Below are positions 35,016-46,474 of a DNA stretch of 64,000 nt, one piece after another. A program made the translations under genes and the position numbers. Position 1 is the first letter of the stretch. Every line of letters begins with the position of its first letter. This DNA is from Alopecurus myosuroides (Eukaryota > Streptophyta > Magnoliopsida > Poales > Poaceae): assembly GCA_028641055.1 (NCBI GenBank), contig CM054059.1, positions 438,249,095 to 438,313,094 on the forward strand, in the 5' to 3' direction. The notes under the pieces were generated by a model that ran no database searches, was not told the DNA's origin, and was given only the letters and a program-made list of their open reading frames with translations.

Positions 35016-35042
35016 CTAGAAGAACAGCGCGCTTCGCCGCGC
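35016..35042 (-). mobile_element. Helitron-like 3' terminus, minus strand
   Basis: Read on the minus strand, a hairpin with stem GCGCG, loop GCGAAG and stem CGCGC (35042-35027) is followed after seven bases by CTAG (35019-35016) and then a T. A GC-rich hairpin just before CTRR, with insertion before T, is the standard Helitron 3' end. No matching 5' end was assigned. Confidence 0.4.
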
Positions 35043-38000
35043 CGCCTACATAACGTTTGCACTACGTTGTCAGTGCAGCTAGCATATATATTACAGTTTG
35101 GAGGGAGCAATAATCTTATAATTATAGACATTCACTTGCCACATAATAATAGTAAGTCTATTAAAAAATAGCAACTTATTATAGCAGCCTAACAAACATA
35201 CAAAGCAGTTAGTTTTGGCAAAATGAAATTCATTAATTCGGTTCACTGTTGCACATCTCTACTAAACCGACCCAACATTTTATTTCCTGTGAACACCCCA
35301 TAGAACGTACACACGGGAACTAAAACCACCAAATCAACCCACTTAATTAAGCTCAAAATTCCAGATCAGATGTTACCTTCGGCCAGTGTTTATTTAGCAA
35401 TTTACATGACTGGCCGCCTGTCAACAGAAGAAAAATCCCCCTGGCACAACTTCCTCCCATCATCCAAATTTACAAATCCTAAAAAATAAGTGAACACAAA
35501 ATCCCAGATCCATGATCCGAGTCGTGTGTCCGCAGACCCTCCTGTCACCTAAAACATCGGGAAATAACAACTGATTTTAGCTTTGCCTCAGGCTACCACC
35601 GAGGCACACGCCAAACGACAGCCCCGATTCATCCCTGCCTTGCACCTCAACTGCGCCACACGCTGCAACGGACAACTCCACCGTCTACCGGTCCTTCGTC
35701 GCCATGCTACACCGTACTGTCGACTCAGCAGATGCTCCTCCATCACCTCCTCACTGCCGCCACACCTTCGCCAACCTGTAAAAAACGGAGACATTTAAGT
35801 GCAGCATGTAAAATCATATTGCATTTCAAGCAGATGAATCGAATCAAATGCTAAAACTTTGGAGTACTATTCTGTCCGAGAAAAGCGCTCTCGTGTATGA
35901 TATATTGTACTATTACTTTTTTCTGTACAAACAGAACTTTGATTCAGGGCTCAACACCCGAACCTGATATAGGAACTCTCTCTGTAGCTCCAAAGTGTAC
36001 CTCCCAGTTCAAGTTAGTTCTTTCTGCACCACACACACCAGGAGCAGAAAAACAACTGTAATTGTTGAAGAACAAATCTAACCAATTCTCATCCACATCT
36101 AGCACCACACTGCTTAAGTGTCTCCTCCAACTATGACTTCCCTGTTTTCTTTTTCTAGAAATGAGAGCATTGCCCCAGCCTCTGCATCAGGGCGATGCAC
36201 GCAGCCTTATTTTCATAGAAAGAAAAATGAAGTATTGTACAGCGTAAGAAATTATTACAATCACGGATCACTATGAGTAAAAGTGAAAATCAGCCACATA
36301 AAGTTGTGAGAAGGGAAAAAGGATAGCAGTTTGAACGGCAAAATTCCTTATTGAACAAAGGGGACACCTCTACATTGGTTTAGACAAATCTTAATTTACT
36401 TAGTTAACTCTTACATGGTACGAATGAATCATGTATTTGCCTCAGCCCATCAAATAGCTCGTGATTACTTCTCCCAACCACTATATTAGGGATATTAAAA
36501 CTGCACCAAGGAGGAGATCTCACACAATTAAAACTATTTTGGCCGTAGGATCGTTGGCCATCACCACTTCCGACCGTATGATCCGCACCGGGCTAGCTAT
36601 CTCTTTGGCATGCTGCTCTGCGCATCAAAATGGCCCAGTGTGGTTAGTTGGTCTTTGCACGGTATATTCACCAAAGACAAGAAAATCAGTGCACACCAAT
36701 CGCTCGCTCTCATCGCGAGCTTTCTTCTCTCGTGAGTCCACGACATGAATGAATCCAAGGTGCGTCGCCGCTGCCCCGTCTTTGCTCTCCTCATCCTGTC
36801 GCCTACGTCGCTGCTATAGTGCTATTGACGCCACAGATAGAGAAGAGGCAAAGTGCGAGACGACGGATGAGTACCTCCTCCTCCCCTGCCCCTGCTCTCT
36901 GCCGTCCACCTCCCCTTCTTGTGCCACCGTCGAGAGAGAGGGATATAGAGGGGTGCTTCATGTCACGATATAGATATTTCGCATGGTGGCATCATGGCTT
37001 GGGGCGTTGCTCCGGCAGCAGGTTTTACACAATAGCCATCCGTATTGAGGACTTTCCTGGGTCGGAGCTCCCACCCCCGTCACCCACGACGTTGTCCGCG
37101 GAGAAAGGAAGTGCCTCAGCAGTCTCCTAGATCAATGGGGACTAAGAGATGTGAGTTCTCTCTGCGTTTTCTCTAACATGATTGCTATGTCGTGACTCGT
37201 GAGGATGCAGCAGATTGCATTCTCTAATCAGTGTTGTACCATTCTTTTCCATCATTGTACATCCATATCCCTGTAGCTTTCGTTTGGTCCAGCATTCAAG
37301 TCCAGTTTCAATTTGTTATGTCTTCACTAATCTGCCAGTATGGTTCTGTGTGCCTTGTGTTCTGAATCCAACTTGAATGGGAAAGTGTAGCTTCAAATTC
37401 ATTCAGAATAGTCGTGTTAAATTGTTGCATCGTTCTGCAGGATGATAGGTGTATTGTACGTGTCTATCATGAAGAGCTAAGCATGTAGAAGGAAATTAAA
37501 AAAATGACACATTGGCCACCATTCCCGCCTAAACTTTTCTTTGTTCTCAGGCAATCTTTATATTTCCATAGAGATGTAACAGACTGAATCTGTACTCTAA
37601 GCATAAAATAATTAAATTGTTAGTAAAAAACCCTGAATTACTCTTGTTGTTTGAAGATATGAAAATATTGCAAACAAGACCAGATAATAGATGCATTATC
37701 ATTTGACCAATCTATTTTGGAGAGTAGCAGCATGAACTATCTTAGAGATGGTACATGTGTGAAAACTTCTACATTAAGATGTACTGATGATGCATGGCTG
37801 ATCACCTGTCCAGCTAAATATTGGTGTCTATGAAATCCTCCTTGATGGCCTTGGTGTTATCAAGCAATTCAGTTGGTTTTGCCATCATTTGATATTACTG
37901 AATTAGGAAATTTGGAATTAAGTAAGCTTATTTTTTTTATTAACTCTTTCTCTAACAAAGATAAATTGCAGACTGTCCAGCTGTGAATTTGTTACCCTCT

Positions 38001-39477
38001 TAAGCTAATGACTTATTTCCATTTATATGTATAGTTGGGCAACATGTTTGATGTTGAGGTTGGATAATTACATGTATTTGTAGAAAGGTTGGCCTTGTTT
38101 TTACATTACATCACAAGCATTTTGTCAGTCAGGAAGAAGATCTATCCCTTTGTCCGGTATGTATATTGGAGCACATAAGTTCACTTGAGAGCTGTATTTT
38201 GCATGGTTTGTTTCGACAAATTTCAATTTTGATATGGCATAGTTAACCAAATGTTGTTTTTCTGTGGAGAGAATTTTAAAAGTCTGCAACTTTACCAATT
38301 TGACGTTCCCTTTTTATTAAAATGTTTATTTTTTGTCAATATTTTGTGGAAAATTGCATCTAAATTGTTCTATAAATCAGGGGATTCGGCCCTGTCTAGG
38401 ATTTTAAACCAACTTGTGTGGGTTAACTGCAGAAGAAACTTTTGTAATGGCTACTTCCAATCCAGCATTTAATCAGATTGGTTGAGTTCAGAATTCTTGA
38501 TTCCACAGAATGAAACATGCGTGTTACTTCCATTAATAGAATATGTCTTCTGTTTCAGCAATTGCATCTCTGATCTTACACGTGAAATAGTACATGCTGG
38601 TATGGAGCTGTAAATTTGAATTATTTTTTACCTGAAAAGCTCTGGTTGGGTCACTTCACTAATTTGGTCGGTTTACAAATTATGTTGCCAAATGTGATGC
38701 ACAGGATGAAGGGTTGTGTGTTTTTTATAAATGTATTTTGGTTAGTTTACTAATAAAATGTCAAAGTCTGCATGGAAAATTCCATTCTTTAGATTTCATA
38801 AATGGGTGTACGGTGTACCTCCCTGCTACAGCTAAGAGCCAGAAATTCGCTAATTTCTGTCTATACCTGAAGCTGAAGGGTAGATGAACCGAGAGCTACA
38901 GGAGCTGATAGGCTGGATGGAAATGCTCCAAAACAAAATAACATGATTACTCATGCGCTGTGAAAAAACATGTCGAGAGAAGGACCAATATACAATTATA
39001 CATAGCTAGGTAATTTGATAGATAGCTATTTTTTCCTTTTGCCTAATTGAGTTGTTTATCCAAAAAGAAGAACGTTTTGTCATAGGACAAGTTAAGATAA
39101 AAAAATTATAAGTGTCTCCTCATAGGTATGAAAAATTGCTTAATTCTATTTAAACAATGGATGGGCGCGGCAAAGGGCGCCATCATGATCTAGTACTGAA
39201 TTACATTTTGGCATCTACAGGGTACATGAGTTGGTCAATGAGCGATGCCTAGCCATCAGCATAAATAGTATACCTGATTGTGGGTAATGCTTGCGCAGTT
39301 CCTCCTCTTTAAATTTCAACCTTATTAAGTCCATAGTAAGTTGGATCTCTCAGCAACTGAAATTGCTGTCTCTAACTTGTCCACCTTAATCCAAATATTA
39401 AATGTAGAACACAACTCAGAGATGAAATGTGGCGAATACAACAAAAGGAGGAGCTCGTATGGTAACAATGGTCAATT

Positions 39478-40009
39478 CCGAACTTCAGTATGAGATAGGC
39501 TAGCACTGCCATATATGATAAAATGCAACATTTTTTTAAAGACTTTATAACCATCCTAGACAGAAATCTAGAATCAAGTATTTATTTGATGGTAAATTTA
39601 TTTACCTGCAATTGCACACTTTTATGTGTGGTTAGCTGTTCTCTAATAAGAATAAGATGCACATGCTCTCCTGTCAGTTTGCTTCCACTAATTAGAAGAA
39701 TCGTGTAGCTTATCTATCTGCACATCAAATATACAATTTGAACTTTAACGGTACGAGATAGGTTACCACTAGCCTATATGATAATCGAGCAACAAAAATA
39801 TATTTAAGACTTCCTGAGTATCCTAGACAGAAATTTCGAATTTTGTATATATTTGGCGGTGAACTTGTTTACCTACCATTAGACAGTTTTACATCTGGTT
39901 AGTAGTTCTCTGGTAAGAATAAGATGTGCATGCTCTCTTGTGTTTTCAGCTTGCTTCCATACATTAAAAGCATCTTGTAGTTTGTCTATCTGTGCAGCAA
40001 ATGGACAAT
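39478..40009. repeat. Diverged tandem duplication, period about 263 bp
   Basis: Copy 1 (39478-39738) and copy 2 (39739-40009) share in order GAGATAGG(C/T)TA, CCTAGACAGAAAT, TTACCT, AATAAGATG, CATGCTCTC and GCTTCCA. They differ by many substitutions and small indels, so the duplication is old. No coding sequence is evident. Confidence 0.7.
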
Positions 40010-41104
40010 CAAACAAACTGTTGAATACACCATCCATGAAATCCACGAATTCTTAATAAGCCCTTTATATGAAAAGAACGGAAACTCAATGAAGATATAA
40101 GGGACGGGTTCTATGCATAGTTGCAAACTACCAGACATCACTAAGAAGGTTCTCCGTAGGGCAACAACAATACCGGAAATAACATTAACAACCCTGCGCA
40201 ATTTTCACATAAACCACACAACACGCTGTTCCCAGTTCATGAATTCACCAAAACACAACATTCCTTACAACCGCCTTCCATATATGATGGCAGAAGCAAT
40301 CCAAAGCTACAGAGGCAAGCGCATGTACCATGAATAACAAACATAGAAACAGGAACACGAGCAAAAAGAGCCAGGCTTAACTTGTCCAATATGTCCCCAT
40401 CTAGAAAATAATCATATGCTCTAACTTTATGCCCATATTATCTATCTAAGAAAAAATTCCTAATTCCAGTCAGGTATTATCCCATCTAACATAAAGAGCT
40501 TGGTAAACGATTAAACTACACTGATGGCAACTTAGTTAGCAGGATTAAAGAATGCGTTGGGCATTCGAGCTAAAAACATACGTAGTTTGGATAGTTCAGA
40601 AAGAATTATGGCTAGCAGAAAGATATTTTTCTCAAAGATCAAGCTAACATACACATATTTGCAAGAAAGATGCAATTTCTTCATGCTGTAACTGAATGCA
40701 GGAAAAAAATGGTTTACCAGTGCCACCACCGCAACACATATCTCGCAGCGGTCGCTCTGGGAAGCCTGCGACACGGAAAAATCACCGGAGCTCGTCGCTC
40801 TTGTCCGGTGGTGGTGGGGGAAGGGGGGGGGGGGGGGGGCGGAGGGCTGGTCATCAATGAGCCGCCATCAATGCCGGCCAAACCGTGGAAGGGATCCTAT
40901 TCAACTTGCCACTTAATATTCTAGCGTAACCGAATAAGCAATTTCATCATTGCAAATTTCGCTACATTTTGGTTGGAAGACACCAATCCAGAGCAGCAAT
41001 AGGAAGCAATCTAGTTATCTTTTTTTGCGAATGAGCAGCAATAGGCAGCAATCTAGTTACCGAATGCTCTTTTTACATCCATCCATTGCAAGTAAAAGGG
41101 AATA

Positions 41105-41575
41105 CCTTCGTCCCAGTTGAGGCCGAGCCCTGAAAAGCCCCTGAGCACGGCACTCCTCGGAATTCTTGGTGGAGCGCCCATGGTCGGGTGTCCTCGACCG
41201 CTCGACCCAGAGGATGAACTTCCCGCCCCTGGAGTGCGAGAAGAGGTAGCTGAAGAGCGTGGAGTGGGCGGCCACGGCGTGGAGTTCGCCCTCAAGGCTA
41301 CGCATCCCGCTCCTCATGTCCGTGACACCGCGCCTCGGCCGCCGCATGCTCGCCGTCCGCACCTCCGCCGACGCCGGCGGCGGACCAATGGCTGGAAGAC
41401 AGGCCGCGGATGCACCACCTCCAATCCTCGCCTACCTCCATGGATCTGCTAGATTCACAGCGTATTACAGTAGCAATGAGAAAGAAGAGGAGCAGATGCC
41501 GGAAACCCTAGAACAGAGCTCGTGGGGAGAGGAAGAGGAGAAGGAGATGGGAGAAAAAACGTTCAGTTGAGCTAC
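41105..41575 (-). other. GC-rich exon-like patch, unrecognised
   Basis: On the minus strand an open frame at 41362-41057 (RRPRRGVTDMRSGMRSLEGE, SYLFSHSRGGKFILWVERS) runs to a consensus donor (GAAG-GTATTC) near 41105. The base composition contrasts sharply with the AT-rich neighbourhood and looks like the first exon of a plant gene or a captured fragment. A possible terminal exon on the same strand starts at about 35785 after TTTTTTACAG. I do not recognise the protein, and the link between the two is speculative. Confidence 0.3.
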
Positions 41576-42289
41576 GGGGCTGGGTTTGGGGGGTGGCACG
41601 GGTGACGGGCCACACGCAGCGACGGAAAAAACCGGAGGCCCACACGCAGCCTCACATACGAACACTAGAGCTCTGAGATCGCTGGCTTTCTATGGAACAT
41701 ACAGCTAAAGATAATACTAAGAATTCAATTCATGAAAACTGGTGAGATATATAAATAAACAATTTTTTTGTGGGTATATAAGTAAACTGCTGACGTTAAT
41801 GATCCAATTGTTCATGAAAAATAAATAAATATGTTCATGCAGCAACGCGCGGGGAATCATCTAATTTTACTTAGTGGTTAATTTGTTAGTGCAAACTAAA
41901 TTAGACCCCTCATCTAGATCACACATTAATTAAGCTAACCCTTATTACCCTTACTTAAAGTATCAGTTCATAGCTTCATCCCTGACACTCTAGTGCCAGA
42001 TGTGGCCATGTGTTTTGTAAAGAAAAACATTCGAAAATTGCTTCCACAGGAGGGGAATCCAAGAGCAGGTGAGAATCTGAACAAAAGTGAACCCAAGAGG
42101 AAAACCGAATTTCCGAAAATTAAACGTTTATTCAGGCCGTCGGGCCCATGTCACCAATACAATACGACGATCTGAAGCGAACAACGGGATGCAACGAATG
42201 AATTACACGAAAAGATGCTGCAACTCAAATGGTCAAGAAATCTAAAACAAAGTGTGCGCGCGAGTTCAACAAATTAATGAATAGCATCC

Positions 42290-43351
42290 CTATTTTTGGT
42301 TAACAACCCTGCAATTCTTCCTAATCTCTCCATTGGCAGCGTTCTTGAGCTCGATGGCTGACATCTTAACCATGGCCCTGGCGAACTTCTTCTCCCACAC
42401 CTCGGGGAACAAAGCGTTCTGGAACACCTTCCTGGCTGTCAGGGTCGATGTTACGAGCGCCGCGTCGGAGGCAAAGAGAACATTGCGCTTGCGCACGTTC
42501 AAGTAGTACTGATTGTCCAACTGGGTTGGTGTCACGATGTCCTGCACCACAATAGGGTCATTGTTGAAGGTAGGGTTCAGTGGGCACCTTCTCTGCAGCT
42601 GGGCGGAGAGAGCGGCGTTGATGTTGGAAGGGTTGGGAGGGAGGCGATCGGTGAAGGAGGAGCAGTGGGACACCCCGATGCTATGCGCGCCGGAGAGCAC
42701 CACCAGGTCGTCCTCGTTCATGTTCTTGGCTTTGAAGCTGTCGACGAGCTCCGTGAGGTTGAAGGATGGCGGCGGGAGGAACTGGAGCGCATCGCTCTCG
42801 AGCGAGACGCGCCCGTCCAATCGTCCCGACGGAATGTTGTAGTTGATCCTGGAGCCGCTGAGGAAGGCGGCGGAGTCGCGGGCCGCGAAGGCGATGACGT
42901 CCGCGCAGGAGACGACGCCCGGACAGTACTTCTCGAGCGCCGCCTTGGCCGCGTCGATGACCTCGAAGCCGCGCAGGCTGGGGAAGTTGGGCGGGCTGAG
43001 CTTCTCGGGCCGCGGGTTGGCCGGCGTCGCGTCCAGCAGCACCGACGCGTCACAGCCCTGCAGTGCATGCGCCAACAGTTAGCCACGCAATATGCACGTG
43101 CATGAGCAGGAAGCTCGAAGCTGGGCACGTACCTGGACGAAGCAGTCGTGGAAGGCCATGCGGATGATGCCGGCGCCGAGGCCGGGTCGCGATTTCAGGG
43201 CCTCATCGACGACCGTCTTGACGATGTACTCCGCGTGCGGACACTTCCTCTGGTAGTAGCCGACCCTGAGCCGAGGCGCCGCCCCTGCACCCTGGCATGC
43301 CGCCACCAGGAGCAGCAGGCACGACACCCAGACCCTGCTGCTGCTGGCCAT
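42290..43351 (-). CDS. Class III secretory peroxidase, copy B
   Basis: There are two exons on the minus strand, 43351-43133 and 43057-42290, with a 75-bp GT-AG intron, giving 328 residues. The signal peptide (MASSSRVWVSCLLLLVAACQ) differs by a few residues from that of copy A and is one residue shorter. Distal His68 (MAFHDCFVQ), GCDASVLLD, proximal His198 (LSGAHSIG) and the family cysteines are all present. Beyond the signal peptide only scattered residues differ (for example SGSRINYN against SSSKINYD, and CRVVNQK against CRIVNKK at the C-terminus). The frame is intact, so both copies may be active. It lies about 25 kb from copy A in the same orientation. Role as for copy A: apoplastic oxidation of phenolics with hydrogen peroxide. 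Confidence 0.96.
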
Positions 43352-43436
43352 CCTTCTTGAGCTCGGGAAACTGGAAGGGGAAGCTAGCTAGCTGCAGTGT
43401 GGCTGAGGTGTGGAGACGCTGCTCCTCTGCACGTCC

Positions 43437-43443
43437 ATTTATA
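43437..43443 (-). promoter_or_regulatory. TATA box of peroxidase copy B
   Basis: TATAAAT on the minus strand lies 86-92 bases upstream of the ATG at 43351. It sits in the same GCACGTCCATTTATA context as copy A. Confidence 0.75.
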
Positions 43444-43600
43444 TGCTCGATCGGGACAAGGGAAGAAGACATGCCTGCCAGGGTTTGTCTTTTTTTTTTT
43501 GCGGTTGGGCTGCCAGGGTTTGTCTTGTCTATGCCAACCCTTACTTAATCAGGACGCGCATGTTCTCTTGGAACATGCCAACACAACTCACCATGCATAT

Positions 43601-44258
43601 CATCTAATCTCAACTCCGGAGCGCTGACCGTACGGAGGAGTGAACGTATAGTGATGCAGGCATGTGAATTGTGCACATCTGGCGTCTGGCGGCCCTGGAA
43701 AGGTGAGATGTTTGCGGGGCAGCGTGGAAAGGCTAACCTGCTCTGCCTATCATTTGGTCCTAACCACTAATTCATCTCTCTTATCATTTCGAAGTTTCGA
43801 ACCTCTAATTAACAAACCAAGCCTGGTAGAAAACAAAGTTAGCCCTTAACGATACCAAGATTGAAAATTTCATTCAGCTACCGTGTAGATATTAATTATC
43901 TTGAATATTTTCTTGAAGGCCCATTAACCTTATTTTGTTTCCACACACAAGGCCGAAGCCATGCAAATTACTGCTAATAGCCTCTGGCCTATGCATCTCA
44001 TCTAATCTCAACTCCGGAGCGCTGACCGTATGGAGGAGTGAACGTATAGTGATGCAGGCATGTGAATTCTGCACATCTGGCGGCCCTGGGAGTCATGGAG
44101 GAGTCCGAGAAAGGTGGGTTTTTAGCTGGATGTTTGCGGGGCAGCGTGGATGGATAACCTGCTCTCCCAAGTGGAGTTTAGTTAACACATTCATTTGGTC
44201 CGAACCACTAATTCATCTCTCTGTCATTTCAAACATCTAATTAACAAAGGAGGCCTGG
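43601..44258. repeat. Tandem duplication of peroxidase B upstream flank
   Basis: The block 43601-43826 recurs at 43999-44258. Both copies contain CATCTAATCTCAACTCCGGA, GAACGTATAGTGATGCAGGC, CATCTGGCGGCCCTGG-type sequence, GTTTGCGGGGCAGCGTGGA and CCACTAATTCATCTCTCT. The outer copy has small extra pieces (near 44092-44110 and 44165-44190). Copy A of the segment has this block once (18417-18625), so the doubling is specific to copy B. Confidence 0.85.
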
Positions 44259-44349
44259 CTGCTACCGTTTCGAAAACGCTTGGCTTCTAGACCTCCCTTT
44301 TCTCCCTCCACTCTCCCATCCTGGTCCTCGCCCCCTCTGGTTGCAGATG

Positions 44350-46474
44350 CCGCCGGAGACCTCACAGTTCGACTTCTAAAGCCAAGTTTTGGAAACGCTC
44401 CCACCGCCAAAATCCTAGCTTCGAGAGTAACTGCAAATTTGTCCTTGAGTTGCTTGATCTGCAAATCACAGAGGTCGGTTTTTCTGGAAAGGGAAAGGAA
44501 ATAAAAGGAAGTACCACATGGTTAGTTGGCAGGACATCTGTAAGCCCAGAGACCAGGGTGGGCTGGAGGTGTCAAATACCAGATTTTTGAATAAGGCTCT
44601 TATCGCCAAATGGATTTGGCGGTTCTTCTCGGAAGAGGGACATAATAGCATTTGGGGGCGTATCTTCAGGGCCAAGTACCCCGGTGCTACCAATCTCTTT
44701 GGGTCCTCGCCGGTTGGGGGTTCCCAGTTTTGGCACTCGATCCACAAGGTGAAAAAGGTGTTTAGACAGGGTGCGCGCTTCTGCGTGGGTAATGGAGAAT
44801 CTACTAGGTTCTGGACAAACCTGTGGAGGGGGGGGGGCTTTCAGTTCGAGTTTCCCCCACTTGTTTGCCATCTCCTCGGCCCCTGACGCTCTTATTGCGC
44901 AGGTGCAGGTTGAGGCGGGCTGGAACCTCCGCTTCAGGCGGTGTTTTGGTCCAGACGAGGTTGAGGAATGGGATTGGTTGGGGCGTGAGGTGGTGGACGT
45001 GGAGCTGCTTCCGGTTCGGGACAGGGTATCCTGGGCGCTTACCGCTTCTGGCAGTTTCTCCACGAAGTCCCTCTATAGGAAAATGTGCCAGGATAACTTA
45101 GACCCTAATGCGATTGATATTTGGAGGGCTCCTGTCCCGTTGAAGATTAGGATCTTTTGGTGGCAGCTGGTGCGGGATCGTCTTCCCTAGAACGATCAGC
45201 TGGTTATTCGCAAGGGACCTTCTAATGGGCAGTGCGCCCTTTGTGATAGTCCCGAAAATGCTAGCCATATTTGCTTCAACTGTGTTCTGGCCAAGTTTGT
45301 GTGGAGTGGGCTACGGGAAGCCCTGCAGGTGGCTTGGAACCCGAGTGAGTTTGCGGACCTCATTCGGATCCTGGCAGTGTTTAAAGGCAATACCCGCAAA
45401 GTGTTGCGTATGCTGTTTGCAGCTGTGTGCTGGATTTAAGACTCATCAGGAATAAGTTTTCGATTGAAGGAAAATTTCCTAACCAACCCGCTGACTGTCG
45501 GTTTTAAATCTTAATCTTTTTGCAGCACTGGAGACCGCTCCTAAAGGCCGAGGCAATTCCGCTCCTGGACGAGCTCATCGCCTCGCTTAAGACCATCTTC
45601 GCGGCTACATCTACGCGCAACTCCTCCACTACTTCGCACGTGGGAACTGGGACTTAACGAAGATGCGTCTACTAGAGAGCTAGGGTGCTTGCCGTTTTCC
45701 CCTCGGTGTCTCGTCGCTTGATCTTAGTACGCACTCTGTTTTACCTCTCTGTTTGTGTGTTGTTTTTTGCATGGTGCGAAAATCTTTAGGCTTTGTGGTG
45801 GACCTGGTAGGAAGTGTGCCTACATGTGACGTGGTCGCAATTTGTAAGCTTGCATGTTTGTTCGTGGATGCTGGCCTTGGGCTTTATTAATTTAAAGTCG
45901 GGCATGCGTGCCTTTCGTCTAAAAAAAAGTTGCTTGATCTCTTCGAAGAATCTCGAGCCCTCTCCGTGCCCGATCTTTCACCGCGTGTTTTGTGCAGGAC
46001 TACCTTGGAGAAGCTGATCCGCGTACTGCAAGCCTATAAGGTGGAAGCAGCACACGAAGTTTTGGGCCATCGTCGAAGGCGATGAGAACACACGATTCTT
46101 CCATGCGCGCACCTCGCCGCGACTGTGCCACAATTGCATCCGTGCCCCAGAGATCGCCAGGTGCACTCTTGTCTCCCACGAGGCAAAGGTGGACGCACTG
46201 CACGGATACTACTCCGAGATGCTCGTTTGTGCAATGTAGATCGATGTATGCTGCACCGGGAAAAAGTGGATGGAGACACTCTTATTGGGCCCTTCTTGGC
46301 CCAAGAAATCAAGTCTGCTAGCGACTCCATGGACTGTCCATGCTTAGATGGGCTTGGGCCTAGCTTCTATCGCGCGTCTTGGGATTTAGTGGAGGGCGGT
46401 ACGCTTGGTCTGTTCAACCAATTCCATTTCTGCACCGTCGACCTCGAGAAAATAAACCGCTCCCACATTGTCCT
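44350..46474 (+). pseudogene. Older LINE ORF2 relic, split by a younger LINE
   Basis: Flanks of the younger insertion join into one plus-strand LINE frame: AKFWKRSHRQNPSF before it (about 44375-44420), then LLDLFEESRALSVPDL after it (45931 on). Downstream come DENTRFFHAR in a shifted frame near 46083, then GPFLAQEIKSA and DGLGPSFYRASWDLVE (about 46285-46400), the region between endonuclease and reverse transcriptase. The gypsy element at 46475 cuts it off. Stops and frame changes show it is long dead. Confidence 0.65.
44461..45928 (+). mobile_element. 5'-truncated LINE, 1.47 kb, with poly-A and 12-bp target duplication
   Basis: GTTGCTTGATCT occurs at 44449-44460 and 45929-45940, immediately outside the element. 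An A8 tail fills 45921-45928. The coding relic on the plus strand starts near 44518 (VSWQDICKPRDQGGLEVSN, FLNKALIAKWIWRFF, FWHSIHKVKK) and continues after frame changes as the zinc-binding region (WRAPVPLKIRIFWWQLVRD, CALCDSPENASHICFNC) to about 45440. The last 480 bases are 3' UTR. It is the youngest LINE in this nest, since it cuts the older one. Confidence 0.92.

Larger units (their letters stand above)
35256..41864 (+). mobile_element. Candidate Helitron, 6.6 kb, non-autonomous
   Basis: TCTCTACTA at 35256 (preceded by A) matches the canonical Helitron 5' end. GCAACGCGCGGGGAATCATCTAA ends at 41864 with CTAA and is followed by T, matching a common grass Helitron 3' end, although the left arm of the hairpin looks decayed. 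Homology between peroxidase segments A and B begins just beyond it, at about 41877. The interior is mostly AT-rich with no helicase or Rep frame. It includes GC-rich exon-like patches at 35585-35800, 36740-37130, 40700-40920 and 41105-41575 and a 260-bp tandem duplication. Pairing the two ends is a hypothesis. Confidence 0.35.
41877..43993. repeat. Segmental duplication copy B (peroxidase segment)
   Basis: This segment is collinear with 14967-18625 and 25658-25860. It includes the 3' flank (AGATCACACA..., TGCCAGATGTGG, GTGAGAATCTGAACAA), the peroxidase gene, its promoter, and the upstream flank ending GCCTCTGGCCTATGCATC. It lacks the MITEs and both LINEs found in copy A, so it preserves the pre-insertion sequence. 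Confidence 0.87.
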
